The notes: generated by a model from the sequence alone, not told the origin. A stretch of DNA of 64,000 nt from Phycisphaerales bacterium (GCA_022843545.1 JALHNL010000003.1:1-64000); one strand, 5' to 3'; shown: positions 26,952 to 37,087, numbered from the stretch's first letter. Made by a program: numbers and translations.

Positions 26952-27334
26952 GCGTTAGGCATAGCTCACAGAGCACCACCCCACCGCCCGCAGCGACCCG
27001 CCGGACCACACGCGGCTCGGGACTCGCGCACCAAAAGCGAAATCGAGGGTCGTCAGTTCAGGCCTGTTTTCCAGGCACAAACTGACGACCCTCGATCGTG
27101 AAGCGGAGAGGGATCCGAGACTCGGCTTGTGGTCTTTCGATGGGGCCGGTGCGGTCCCGGCAGGCTACATGATGGCTGATGTGGCAGTGGTTGCCAGGAC
27201 AACGCTGGTACGAGGTCCGAGAATAACTTCGTTCTGTGCGTCAAGCGCCGGTCCATTTCACGGCAGCAGCGTGTTCCGAAGCACGAACGGTGACAAGACT
27301 GCAGTCGCTCGGCGCCGCCGAGTCAGGGAACCTG
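26952..27334. other. Intergenic stretch between converging genes
   Basis: Apart from the 55-nt hairpin at 27042-27096 I see no gene, tRNA or further repeat in this stretch. Confidence 0.55.
27042..27096. repeat. 55-nt compound hairpin (17-bp perfect arms with an inner stem)
   Basis: The arms ATCGAGGGTCGTCAGTT (27042-27058) and its exact complement (27080-27096) flank an inner stem GCCTG/CAGGC with a short T-rich loop. The structure is strong on either strand. It lies between two converging genes, so it might act as a bidirectional terminator, but no run of T follows on either side. No other copy is in the window. Confidence 0.8.
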
Positions 27335-28624
27335 TCAGCCGGAGTTATCCGACACCAGCCAGGGTGTCTTCTGCACCAACTGGTGGATTCGGCCCCGCAT
27401 GCCGGAGGGGGTGACTCCGTCGTACAGGATCGCTCGCGTCAAGGCACGAATGAAGAAGACGAGCCCAGAGTTGCGGGGCTGCGCATGCTCGCCGGTCTGC
27501 TGATCGAGTACATCGATCATCGCTTCGGCGGATCTGACGGCAAGCACGGGTTCGCATCTGCACCGCAGGCGCAGATGATGATCGTTGGCCCATGCCAGTC
27601 CCTGGCCACGGTCGTGGATGCACAGGTCGTACGTGTCGCGCAGCCATTGGTCGCGGTAGCGCTTCAGGAGTTGCTCATTGGTTGCCGTACCTGAGGGCGA
27701 TGGACACCAAGATTCGTACTTGTCCTGTACCGGGAAGTAGAACTCGGACAAGCCCGGGCACTTGCCCCATCGCATGTTGCCGATGCTGCGGCGGAGAGGG
27801 AACGGCGAGTGCCGGAAGCGGTACTTCGCAGCCTCAAAGCTCGGCAGATCGAGGGCGTCAGGATCGGCGTAGAGGAAGACCCCGCGTTGAAGCCGTGGAC
27901 GCATGAAGCACGGAGGGAGTGTCACGAGCCGCGTTGACTCCCATGGCAACGAGCCCGCGGTGATCGCGTAGATCGCGCCGGCGTCGTCGCTGGGCTGCCA
28001 ATCGTCAGAACCTCCCTCGGCGAAGTACGCGGCCACCTCGTACTCGGTCGTCAGGTCGAGGTAGTGGGTCGGGAAGCCGTAGTGCTGGGCGGCCGCGACA
28101 AGGTGCTCGGAGAGCGGCGGCGCGCCGCCGTAGAAGAACCGCACCTCCGGATCCTCGCGGAGCTTCGACATGAACGCGGCGGCTGCCTCCTCCCGTGCCC
28201 GGAGGGCAGCAGGATCGCCTGTCGAAGCCCGAGTTCTCGATGTGACCAGACCCCACTCAGCGTTCCGTTGGCCTCGGTAGTAGACCGCATCGTCGCAGTG
28301 AAGCACCGCGATGAAGAAGCCCACGGCGTATACGTCTGGAAATAAGAAGCTCGACCCACCGTTCTGCGCAGTCGAGCTCTGCCACTGGTCAAACAGTTCG
28401 CACCACGCCTGGGCAGCCTCGCCAGCGACTGCGGTGGCTTCGGCAGCCGAAGCCGACCGCTCTTCCCAAGCGAAGCCGTGCTGTCGCGGATCGTTTGTGA
28501 CATTCGCGGCTCTTCTCCGGGCTATGACCTCAGCATTCTCGACGATATCGGCACCGCTGAAGTGCAGGAGTCGGTACAGGAACTCCCAGCGACGGGTCGG
28601 GACGGACAAGGCGCTCTCAGTCAT
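27335..28624 (-). CDS. FRG domain-containing protein
   Basis: A 429-residue soluble protein. The FRG signature is visible as YYRGQRNAEWGLVTS (about residues 115-130), followed by AAQHYGFPTHYLDLTTEYEVAAYFAEGG, which matches the usual Q-H-x-G-x-P-T-x-L-L-D-x-T block; here the sequence is HYLDLTT. FRG is named for the conserved Phe-Arg-Gly type motif and its activity is unknown, although the domain is often seen in phage- and defence-linked genes. The ATG at 28624 is used because upstream codons lack similarity. It diverges from the giant nuclease-like gene with about 195 bases between starts, so the two may share control. Confidence 0.78.
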   Translation of the reverse strand: MTESALSVPTRRWEFLYRLLHFSGADIVENAEVIARRRAANVTNDPRQHGFAWEERSASAAEATAVAGEAAQAWCELFDQWQSSTAQNGGSSFLFPDVYAVGFFIAVLHCDDAVYYRGQRNAEWGLVTSRTRASTGDPAALRAREEAAAAFMSKLREDPEVRFFYGGAPPLSEHLVAAAQHYGFPTHYLDLTTEYEVAAYFAEGGSDDWQPSDDAGAIYAITAGSLPWESTRLVTLPPCFMRPRLQRGVFLYADPDALDLPSFEAAKYRFRHSPFPLRRSIGNMRWGKCPGLSEFYFPVQDKYESWCPSPSGTATNEQLLKRYRDQWLRDTYDLCIHDRGQGLAWANDHHLRLRCRCEPVLAVRSAEAMIDVLDQQTGEHAQPRNSGLVFFIRALTRAILYDGVTPSGMRGRIHQLVQKTPWLVSDNSG

Positions 28625-28818
28625 GGGGTGACTTCTCCCATCTGCCAGACACGCCCCGCTCTTGACTTGATGGGCGTGCTGGACGCACTCGGCTCTCGGC
28701 AGCACGGTCAATCAGCATAGTTGCCCCCCTATGGGGCTGCACGCCCAGACCACGCCTCGGAGCCGACGAGTCCGTACATGGCGTAGCAGACGATGACAAC
28801 GGCGATAGTCTTTACGTG

Positions 28819-31800
28819 ATGGAAACGACGCCCATGTCGCCGCTCGTGTCGCTGCTCGCGGAGGTTGCTCCGTACGAATCGAAAGACCTCCTCGCGAAAG
28901 TGGCGGCCCTCCAGCTCGTGCCGTCCAACGCCTCCAGATTGATCCGACTGAACCAGCTCGCTGCGGCGATCGCGTCGCGGCCCGTACTCGCAGGCCGCGC
29001 CAAGATCAGCGCTGGAGGGCTGAAGCGCCTCGCACGTAGCGAAGCGCTCGCAAGGCTCGGGGCTCACCAGGAAGACCGCGTCTTCGCCCCATTCAGCGAG
29101 TGTGTCCTGTTCTTCGGGGGCGACTACGTCGTTCTGCCGGGCCTTCAAGAGCACGCGACCTTCATCGTCAAGGCTTTCGCGACTGGCATGTTCCTGAAGC
29201 GGGACACGTTCGGAGATCATGGCTCCACGGCGACATGCTACCAGTTGCTCCGCGGCGTGCTCGCGCTTTCGAACGAACTGGCGCGCCGCGCTGGTATCAC
29301 ACGCAACACCCCCGCTCAGGTGGCCAACTCCAGCACGATCACGGTGCCCGATGCCTCGGAGGTCGATCGTCTTGCCGGATGCGTGGTCTTCAAGCGAGAC
29401 GAACTCGGGGCAACTCTCGCTCGGCACAACTTGCCGGCGCCAGCCTTGGATGCCTTCATGGTTGATGCGGGACGCGCAGAACTCACAACGTACACGAGCC
29501 CGGAAGATTCCCGATTGCTCTCTACCCCGCTCGTAGCCTTCGGCGACGACATTGTCGTTGCGGCTCCGACCGACCTGCTCGCCGCGTGGATGCGACGGGT
29601 CGTGGGGATGGCTCAGCGTTCGGGACTCGCCGAGAGCGTCGCCGAGCGCTTCTGCGATGGAGTTTGGCGGACAGTTCAAGAAAGCATGTTCCTGCTGTCT
29701 GGCACGCCGGTGGTCAACGCGCTTCCCGAGCCGCCGGGGGCGAAGCCGTGGCGTGAGATGCTCTACGCGACCGACTCGGACAAGGCGACGCACGTCATTT
29801 TGGTGACGGACCCCCTGGACGACTCCGGTGGTGATGACGCGAACTTCTGGGAGACAGGCGAGCTCGGGGAGATTGTCCAGAGGCGGCTGGAGGAGGTCAA
29901 CGCCCACTGCGCGCATGCCCATCCCAGAGTCAATGAGCTTGTTCACCTGGTACTCTTTCAATCCATGGGACGGTGGATGATGCTGGGGCTACCGCACTCC
30001 GACCTCCCGGTCGGCAAGACCGTGGTGATGACCGCCAACGAGCTATCCATCATCGCGACGCTCGACCCGGATCCCATGACGCTGAGAAACTTCGTCAACG
30101 CAGCCGACCGCTTCGCGTTGCGCACGGAGATCCACTCGTTCAGCACGCTCGACACGTACCACCTCTACCGCAGCCGTGGTCAGAGTTTCTACCTGAGCGA
30201 TGGCCCTCCCGTTCACCACCTGAGTCTGCTGCCCAACGAAGGGGACCTTCTGGCATGCGAGATGCTGACGCGGCGCGACTTCCACGGCGCAATCTCGATC
30301 GACGGCGGGACCATCGAGGTCACTCGAAAGCACGACTCCGGGGCCATCCCAATCTACTTCGCACCGACATACGAGAGTCGCAGTCAGTTGGCCCTGCTTG
30401 TGGAGGGTTGCGGGCTACCAATTTGGGTCGTCGCATTCACCGACGGGTCATCTCGGGCTGCGATGAGCGTGTATCGGTTGCTTGTCGACGCGGTGGCCTA
30501 CTGGCTTTGGCAGTTCACGTCGTCGCTGCACCAGCCGCTCGGCATGGGGCTCCGCGAGCATGACAAGTTGATCATCGAGATTCGTGTGAAGGGCGACGAG
30601 GAGTGGGTCCGGCCACCGCAAAAGAACAGCGCTCTCGATGACGCAGTGGAGATCGGCTCGGACGGAGATCATGGCAGACTGACCGTCACAGTCTCGCCCT
30701 CGCTGACCACCCACCTCAAAGGCAACGACAACGTTGGCGAGCGCGAGCTGATGCGCCGCGTCTTGCGAGGAGTCTCGTCCCTTTGCCTGCCGGCAGCGTC
30801 GCTCAGCGAGTCGGCGATCAACGCCTGTATCGATCGGCACGCGCCTCTCGGTCCGAAGAAGATGTGCCATCTGCTGGAGGCAGACCGCCATCCAACGCTC
30901 AGACCAGCGGCGCGAGGGCGCGTCCGGTTGGTCCAGGCCGCCGTCGAGCAGATGCTGCTCGACGATATCGGGCACTACCTGCGCAACGAACGCGGCGTGC
31001 AGACTAGCCCGTGTGCGACGGCGAAAGAAGGCACAGCGCTGCTCAACCATGCCGTCGAGTATGTGTTCGGCCGACTGGAACGACTCGTGTCGAAGCTCTC
31101 GCCGTTACGGCTGATCGAGGGGCTGCTCGAGTTCCACGAGAGGCTGATCCGGGAGCGGGACTATCACGCGATCACGCTCGCAAACCGGCTCGCGTGCTAC
31201 TCGAACGCGCCGGAGCTGGCGGCGGACTATGCCAAGGAGGGTCGCGAACGTGGCATTGCGTCAGTGGCGATACGGTTCCTGATTGAGTACGTTGCCGCCC
31301 GGCCGCCCGAGGGCATTCGCCCCTTCTCGCTCTCGGTGTTCGACGAGCTCATGGCGATGGCGGCGACGATCATCCACTTTGGGACGCACAGCGACTATCT
31401 CGACAGCGGACTCGTTGAACTCAAGGTCTCGATGCTCGAGTCTGGCCGGGTCGGGATCGGCCGAGAGGCTTTGTCCGACGTGCACGACAAGTACTCAGCA
31501 CTGCGTGCGCGCGGAGACATCGATCGAAAGTCCGCTACGGCGATGTCAAGTGATGCGGTAGACCCGTATCAGTCGGAACAACGGGCTGTGTTCTCGAACT
31601 TCGTGAGTGCATGCCGCTCTGAGTTCGGCGTGGGCTTTGATGAGATCCTCGCAGTAACCGAGGCCGCGACCGCGATCACGCCAAGAGACGCAGCCGTATG
31701 CTCACGACCTTTGAATCAGGCTGTGCGCGAAATGGCGGAAGCCTGCAGGCTGCCTTCTGACCGGGTGTCCGCAGTGGTCGAGATGCTCTCCCTGCGTCCG

Positions 31801-32535
31801 CGGAACCGTTTCTTGAAGCCTCCACCTCCATTCGCTCCACGCGACGTCTACCCGTGGAGGTACACACGTCCACTTTCGCACGCGCGACGGCCGTTCGTCA
31901 TCGCTCCCGACGGATCGAGTGAGCGCCTCGTGTGGGGCGCTGGACACGTCTCCCGTTTCCCCGGGTACTTCCATGACATCGTGCTCTCAGAGAGGCTTCA
32001 GGCAAGTACGCAGCAGATGCGAGAGGCGGTCGGTCGCGCGGTGAACCTCGCCGGCAAGCGATTCGCTCACGAGGTGGCTGAGGTATGCAGATCGTTCGCC
32101 TCTGGAAGGGTCTTCCTTCATGTTGGCAAGATCGGCGCTGTTCCGATCGCCGATGCCGACCGAAAGACGCTCGGCGACATCGACGTTCTCGCTGTTGACG
32201 CCCGGCGACACGCCATCTATGTCATCGAATGCAAGGATCTGGAGTCGGCACGCACGCCGCGTGAGTTGGCCAACGAGATTGCCAAGCTCATGGCGGATTC
32301 ATCGACGTACCGCAGTACATCGACCAAGCATCTGCGCCGAATGGAGTGGGTGCGGGCGAACATCGACCAGGTTCTGGCCATGGCAGGAGAGCCCAACACC
32401 GGGCGATGGCGGGTACGCGGAGGGATCGTGACCAGTATCGAGTTGCTTGGCCCCCTCTTGAAGCCTGGCCAGCTTCCGGTCGCATCGCTGGCTCAGGTGA
32501 AGCGAGACGGGCTGCAGTGGTGTCGGAGTGTGTGA
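28819..32535 (+). CDS. Large protein with C-terminal PD-(D/E)XK nuclease-like domain
   Basis: A 1238-residue protein whose first 1000 residues I do not recognise; they are mixed alpha/beta without clear membrane segments. Near the C-terminus (about residues 1116-1142) the segment GDIDVLAVDARRHAIYVIECKDL fits the restriction-endonuclease fold: an Asp after a strand, then E-C-K on the next strand, as in Mrr/NERD-like domains. A Lys/Arg-rich tail follows. It could be a large nuclease effector or a protein-binding factor with a nuclease end. The ATG at 28819 is chosen; a GTG one codon upstream is also possible. The divergent FRG-domain gene and the nearby decayed genes mark an accessory region. 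Confidence 0.65.
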   Translation: METTPMSPLVSLLAEVAPYESKDLLAKVAALQLVPSNASRLIRLNQLAAAIASRPVLAGRAKISAGGLKRLARSEALARLGAHQEDRVFAPFSECVLFFGGDYVVLPGLQEHATFIVKAFATGMFLKRDTFGDHGSTATCYQLLRGVLALSNELARRAGITRNTPAQVANSSTITVPDASEVDRLAGCVVFKRDELGATLARHNLPAPALDAFMVDAGRAELTTYTSPEDSRLLSTPLVAFGDDIVVAAPTDLLAAWMRRVVGMAQRSGLAESVAERFCDGVWRTVQESMFLLSGTPVVNALPEPPGAKPWREMLYATDSDKATHVILVTDPLDDSGGDDANFWETGELGEIVQRRLEEVNAHCAHAHPRVNELVHLVLFQSMGRWMMLGLPHSDLPVGKTVVMTANELSIIATLDPDPMTLRNFVNAADRFALRTEIHSFSTLDTYHLYRSRGQSFYLSDGPPVHHLSLLPNEGDLLACEMLTRRDFHGAISIDGGTIEVTRKHDSGAIPIYFAPTYESRSQLALLVEGCGLPIWVVAFTDGSSRAAMSVYRLLVDAVAYWLWQFTSSLHQPLGMGLREHDKLIIEIRVKGDEEWVRPPQKNSALDDAVEIGSDGDHGRLTVTVSPSLTTHLKGNDNVGERELMRRVLRGVSSLCLPAASLSESAINACIDRHAPLGPKKMCHLLEADRHPTLRPAARGRVRLVQAAVEQMLLDDIGHYLRNERGVQTSPCATAKEGTALLNHAVEYVFGRLERLVSKLSPLRLIEGLLEFHERLIRERDYHAITLANRLACYSNAPELAADYAKEGRERGIASVAIRFLIEYVAARPPEGIRPFSLSVFDELMAMAATIIHFGTHSDYLDSGLVELKVSMLESGRVGIGREALSDVHDKYSALRARGDIDRKSATAMSSDAVDPYQSEQRAVFSNFVSACRSEFGVGFDEILAVTEAATAITPRDAAVCSRPLNQAVREMAEACRLPSDRVSAVVEMLSLRPRNRFLKPPPPFAPRDVYPWRYTRPLSHARRPFVIAPDGSSERLVWGAGHVSRFPGYFHDIVLSERLQASTQQMREAVGRAVNLAGKRFAHEVAEVCRSFASGRVFLHVGKIGAVPIADADRKTLGDIDVLAVDARRHAIYVIECKDLESARTPRELANEIAKLMADSSTYRSTSTKHLRRMEWVRANIDQVLAMAGEPNTGRWRVRGGIVTSIELLGPLLKPGQLPVASLAQVKRDGLQWCRSV

Positions 32536-32589
32536 GTTGACATTGCCTTGTGCTCGCGGATAGTTATAGACGACCTCTGCGTTGTATAA

Positions 32590-33560
32590 CGCAGACTGCA
32601 AAGTGCCGCACGATCGGGTGTGTACCAGGACGCAGGAGCGTGCGCGATCTGTCCTGGATCGTCCTTTCTTCGATAGTCACGCGCTCGTGTTGACGGAGGT
32701 GCTCCAGCCACGAGCCACAGTGAATTCTTCCAAGTGCAGATTTGGGTCTTCGAGGCTGAGGACGATACTCCATGAGGTACTGCCGTCGCGGAAGCGGATC
32801 TCGCGCACGGGCTGCATCGCTTGGACGAAAGCGTCGGCGTTGTGCGGATCGACTTGGTACTCGATGATCAACGTGACTTCGCCGCCTACCTCTTCGTGTG
32901 CATCCGAGATCATCGCGTCGGCCAGTGAGCGACGGGCGCCAGATCACTGCTGGGCGATGACGGCAGTCGGAGAATAGGTGTAGCAAGAAAGCCGCAAGCC
33001 ATCACGCCAGAGCCGGCCAGGAGCGATGTCGCGAGATCCCATCGGGTGGCCACCTAACCCCATATGTACGACCCGGCCGTCATGGCGCCGAAGAACACGA
33101 TCAGATGGAACGAAGAGTGCCCGCGCACGGACCTAGGAGAATACCGCGACCTGGACCGCGACTGTGACGCCAATCATGCAGACGATTCACGCAAGATCCG
33201 CCGCGAGCAGGATGTTGCATGAAACCAGGAAGGACGACGTGAACGCCAGAGCCGAGGCGGACGAAGCGACAACGATGCTGGTGCAAGCCACGAGCGCGTA
33301 GATCGACATCGACTTCCGAAGCCTCGACAAGAGCGCCGCTCTCAGCACGGCACCGAGGCCTATGCAGGTGAGCAGCACGCCGTGAGCCGTAGCGCCGAGT
33401 TGCATCTCAACTCGGACGACCAGTGGCAACAGGCTCCAGAGCAAGCTGGAGCCGTACACACGGCCGCCGAGGTTCGAATCGGTGACGCTCAGCGGGCCTT
33501 GCCGCTTGCGACTGGCTTTCCTCATGCTCTCCGGGCCATCGCTCAAGCAGAACGATCTAT
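32590..33560 (-). pseudogene. Decayed MFS_3-type transporter gene
   Basis: Pieces of one MFS transporter of the MFS_3 (enterobactin-exporter-like) family lie in the same order on the minus strand but in different frames: YGSSLLWSLLPLVV (near 33450), GLGAVLRAALLSRLR, then FFGAMTAGSYMWG (near 33070), a membrane stretch SLLAGSGVMACGFLA, the extension VDPHNADAFVQAMQP with RFRDGSTSWSIVLSLEDP (32700-32900) and finally GSWLEHLRQHERVT in yet another frame. Several frameshifts and an internal stop separate them, and the N-terminal half is missing. The fragment order matches the intact family, so this is a pseudogene. Confidence 0.8.
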
Positions 33561-33898
33561 CGCTGCTGGACGCCCGCGTCATCGTCAGGATGTCCGTCAA
33601 CAACGCCTGGTCGGTACGGCGTCCGACGCTGTGAAACGCGTGGACGACCCCGAGCGGCTTATCGACTTGGGGTGGAAGCGCCGGGGCATCCTGAAGTTCT
33701 TCCCCACGTGCATGTGGGACAAGCGGCTAAAGGGATGAACCCCGACGGCACGATCCGCGACAGCGCTTTCAAGGTCCACCAGATGCCGGAACGCGTGGGC
33801 GCGCTACGGGGCAAGTGAACGACCTCGGGTCGGCGCGATCCGGCCCGAACCACTTGAGCCGCTCGAACAACCCGTGCGGCGGCGTTACCGTTGGGCCT
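33561..33898. other. Stretch without a clear gene before pdxH
   Basis: Between the MFS remnant and pdxH I find no family match. A 27-codon frame at 33735-33818 and an open frame ending at 33738 exist but cannot be supported as genes. This may be further decayed coding sequence. Confidence 0.4.
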
Positions 33899-34588
33899 AT
33901 GACCCTCGCTGCCCAGCTCGCCTCGATGATCCTGCGTTCGGGCCTGCCCGAGACGCTCCCGCGTGACCCGATGCCGCTGCTGCGCGCGTGGTTCGATCAG
34001 GCGATGAACGACAAGCACATGCCCAACCCCGACGCGATCGCGCTGGGCAGCGTGAGCGCGCAGGGCCGACCGGCCGTGCGCGTGGTGCTGGCCAAACGGA
34101 TTATCGATGCGCCGCCGGCAGTAGTGTTCTTCACCAACTACACCAGCCGAAAGGCGCAGGAGCTCGACGCGACGGGCGTGGCGGCGGGGGTGTTCAACTG
34201 GGACCACCATACGCGTCAGGCGCGGGTCGAGGGTGTGGTGAGCCGTGCGAGCGCTGCCGACAGCGACGCGTACTTCGCCAAGCGGCCGCTGCTGTCGCGG
34301 ATCGGCGCGTGGGCCAGCCACCAGAGCCAGCCGATTGCCTCGCGGACCGAGCTGATCGACGCCGTGCTTACGCAGATGAAGCGTTTTGGCGTCGGACTGA
34401 CCGACCTTATGGGCGAGAGCAGCAAGCCCTTCGAAATCCCCCGGCCCGAGTTCTGGGGCGGGTACGTGCTGAGCATCGAGGCGCTGGAGCTCTGGTGTGC
34501 CGGCGGCGGTCGCGTACACGACCGCGCCCGCTGGGCCTACGACCGCTCCACCAAGGCCTGGACCTATGCGACGCGGCAGATGCCGTGA
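33899..34588 (+). CDS. pdxH: Pyridoxine/pyridoxamine 5'-phosphate oxidase
   Basis: PdxH oxidises pyridoxine or pyridoxamine phosphate to pyridoxal phosphate with FMN. The 229-residue protein shows the FMN-binding core: DAIALGSVSAQGRPAVRVVL, then VVFFTNYTSRKAQEL with the expected Y-x-S-x-K-x-x-E/D-L, LSRIGAWASHQSQPI and the C-terminal WGGYVLSIEALELWCAGGGRVHDR block ending in the usual R-x-x-W-x-Y-D pattern. The length matches the family. The ATG at 33899 is chosen because upstream residues do not fit the family. It stands alone. Confidence 0.93.
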   Translation: MTLAAQLASMILRSGLPETLPRDPMPLLRAWFDQAMNDKHMPNPDAIALGSVSAQGRPAVRVVLAKRIIDAPPAVVFFTNYTSRKAQELDATGVAAGVFNWDHHTRQARVEGVVSRASAADSDAYFAKRPLLSRIGAWASHQSQPIASRTELIDAVLTQMKRFGVGLTDLMGESSKPFEIPRPEFWGGYVLSIEALELWCAGGGRVHDRARWAYDRSTKAWTYATRQMP

Positions 34589-35357
34589 TGACGCTCGCGC
34601 GGGCGCGAGTAGTCGTCATCGCGGCCGTGCCCGCTCGGGGACTCGCGCTCGATCTCGCACGTTGTGAGCGGCGAGCTCATTCCCGACAGCGTGACGATGC
34701 ACTGGGCGTGGTCGTGGCCGCGGACCAGCAGCGTGCCCCACGCGGTGATGGGGTTCCCGCCCATCTAAACAGCGATGTGGTACGCCGTTGAGATGGCGGA
34801 GTAGTGCCTCTTCGAGGAGTGGTACGTCGGTGTTCAGGCGGGGCCGGGTTAATCGCACGAGTCGTGCCGCAGAACGACGACGTGGCACCTAATCCGCCGG
34901 CGTATTCCACCCGATGATCACGGACGTCAAGTCCAACTCGGAGGCGACGGCGCATCTCGAGGCGACGCATCTCTTCGTTGGGACGTGGGTGGAGGGGAAT
35001 CGGCGGTGATATCGCGACACGTGGACAGCACGTTGCCAGCGAAATCCTCTGCACCCGTGAAAACACGCGTTGCTCACGCCGGAGTTCTCAGCCGACTATA
35101 CGAAGGCAGACGTGCGAGACAACCTCATATCACAGCATCCGATGTGGCCACGCTCAATTCACGCTGGATACGTCGACTGCTGCGGATTACTCGCTCAATG
35201 GCCGTACCGCAACGTCTGCTCTCTGCACGGAACGGGCATTGTCCACAAGCACAAAAGCGGATTTAAACACTGGTGACGTCGCGCCTGGTCCGGAACTCTG
35301 AATGTCAATCGAAAGGTATGCCGAAGTGCTCAGGCTTGGTCAGCTAGAACCGAAGGG
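34589..35357. other. Intergenic stretch, no gene recognised
   Basis: This 770-base stretch separates pdxH from the nrf genes. Its right half (about 35000-35340) is less GC-rich than its surroundings. Short open frames on both strands lack similarity to anything I know. It may hold decayed sequence; I see no tRNA or inverted repeat. Confidence 0.45.
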
Positions 35358-37055
35358 TCACTTTCCACTCGGCACAGGAGCCCTCTCGGTCGGGGTCACG
35401 CCCCGTACCGGCTCCTTCGGAAGTTGTTGAGTAGCGGGAGCTCTCGGGGCCCGAAGTCGTAGCGCCATCGCCAGGGCCTGTCGACTGAAGTCGATCGATT
35501 CCCCCAGAATCCTGGTGGCTTCTTGGTCAGCATGGAACCCGCGAGAGTTCTCGCTGCTAATAAAGTCGAGTCTCCACATCGCCTTCCTTTGCAACGAGAA
35601 GACTGGGGCGAGTTGCTCATCAGTCGCCCCGGAAGCTTTTGCTTCGAGGATGGCATCGAGCATGTCCGTCATCGCGACCGCAGCACGGTCCATTTGAGCC
35701 ATGGTCCGGCTCTGGATCGTCTCCACCTTCTCACGAAGCGTTGCTTCGTCATCGTTGTGGCATTGCTGGCACGCGTTGTTGATGTTCTTCATCGGGCTCT
35801 GAATGTTGTGGCTGCTGACCTTCATCGCCCCTTCGCGTTGATACGGCATGTGGCAGTCCGCGCAGCTCACGCCGCTCCGCGCGTGGATGCCTTGGCTCCA
35901 GAGTTCAAACTCAGGGTGCTGCGCCTTGAGAACCTCTGCGCCGGTCTCTCCATGTTTGTAGTCGTAGAAGCCCGAGCCGTCGGGGAACTTCTTGGCGTCC
36001 CAGTGAGCCTCCATCTCTTCCACCTTGAGACCCTTAGCCCAGGGGAACTCGAGTGTGTCTTTGGTCGCGCAGTAGTACTCCACGTGACACTGTCCGCAGA
36101 CAAGGGACCGCATCTCCTGGCGAGTCGCGTCCTTGTTGGGATCGAACGGCCGATCTCGATCGCCACGCCTCCACTTCTCGATGCTGGGCAGGTGGGGCGT
36201 CGGCTCGTTGCTCGCCGCGAGCGCCGCGATACCGAGCATAAAGCCAGGGCGCGTCACTCGCACCGTCATGGTCTTGGGATCGTGGCAGTCGATGCACGAC
36301 ACCGGGTGGGCTTCTCCCGTGATGGCTGGATGGTCACTCGGGATCTTCTGGCCAGCGAACTCGCCTGTGAAGCCGCCGATCGGGGGCTGGGGAACAGCGG
36401 GCTTGTTCTCGCCAGGAGTGCCGTCCGGAGAAGACGTCAGCAGCGTGTAAACCTCGGAGTACGGCTTGCGGCTGACTTCTTGGAACCCACGGATCACCGC
36501 ATCCATATTGAAATCAGACGCCAGAGCTTTATCGTCGTGCGGCAGCCCCATTACCTTCAAACCTTCACGCCGGTACATCACCGTGTTGGATGCATGGCAA
36601 TGCAGGCACGCGCCGGCCTGCGGCTTCTGAGTGACACGCTCAGTGACGCCCTGGTCGTAGAGCATATAGGCGTGTCCGCGGGCCTCACGATAGTCGATGC
36701 TGAAGGCATATCCCGCATAGAGCCGCTTGAGCCAAGGGTACTTATCGAGTTTGCTCTCGGGGAGCGCGCTCGAGCCGCCGTAGAACTTGTCGCCCGCGGT
36801 CGATTTCCAACCGTCGAACTGGTGAGGCCAATTGCGCCCCCACGGCTCGGGGTCCGTGCTGATCTCGTCGACTTCCGCAACACGCACGAACGGCTGCCGC
36901 GCCGCCTGCTTGTGCCCGAACATTGTGATCAGCACCCACGTCACCAACAACGTGCCGACGACGGCAACGACAAACACGAGGGCAAGCAGCATCGCACGCC
37001 CGGCCCGGTGTGAAGCCGCGTAGGTGGCAGGCTGTGTCGAATCTCGCGTGGCCAT
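35358..37055 (-). CDS. nrfA: Cytochrome c nitrite reductase, catalytic subunit
   Basis: NrfA reduces nitrite to ammonium with six electrons outside the cytoplasm. The 565-residue protein has an N-terminal membrane helix (about 20-45, uncleaved-signal-like) and five CxxCH heme sites at about residues 150, 254, 320, 398 and 429 (CLHCH, CIDCH, CGQCH, CADCH, CQQCH). All five are CxxCH, so the catalytic heme 1 lacks the CxxCK form of the E. coli enzyme and this belongs to the CxxCH-type NrfA group. The active-site-like segment VCGQCHVEYYC and the heme-distal SHNIQSPM are visible. It follows nrfH by 32 bases. Confidence 0.93.
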   Translation of the reverse strand: MATRDSTQPATYAASHRAGRAMLLALVFVVAVVGTLLVTWVLITMFGHKQAARQPFVRVAEVDEISTDPEPWGRNWPHQFDGWKSTAGDKFYGGSSALPESKLDKYPWLKRLYAGYAFSIDYREARGHAYMLYDQGVTERVTQKPQAGACLHCHASNTVMYRREGLKVMGLPHDDKALASDFNMDAVIRGFQEVSRKPYSEVYTLLTSSPDGTPGENKPAVPQPPIGGFTGEFAGQKIPSDHPAITGEAHPVSCIDCHDPKTMTVRVTRPGFMLGIAALAASNEPTPHLPSIEKWRRGDRDRPFDPNKDATRQEMRSLVCGQCHVEYYCATKDTLEFPWAKGLKVEEMEAHWDAKKFPDGSGFYDYKHGETGAEVLKAQHPEFELWSQGIHARSGVSCADCHMPYQREGAMKVSSHNIQSPMKNINNACQQCHNDDEATLREKVETIQSRTMAQMDRAAVAMTDMLDAILEAKASGATDEQLAPVFSLQRKAMWRLDFISSENSRGFHADQEATRILGESIDFSRQALAMALRLRAPRAPATQQLPKEPVRGVTPTERAPVPSGK

Positions 37056-37087
37056 TTCTGTTCCTCGTGTCGCGGTTCAGCCGCGAA

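Noticed and set aside
27042-27096. Integron attC-like site
   Set aside because: The expected GTTRRRY/RYYYAAC boxes are not at the arm ends and no integrase or cassette is seen.
28729-29961. A minus-strand frame of 410 residues overlapping the giant gene
   Set aside because: It has no family similarity and runs antisense to the better supported gene starting at 28819.
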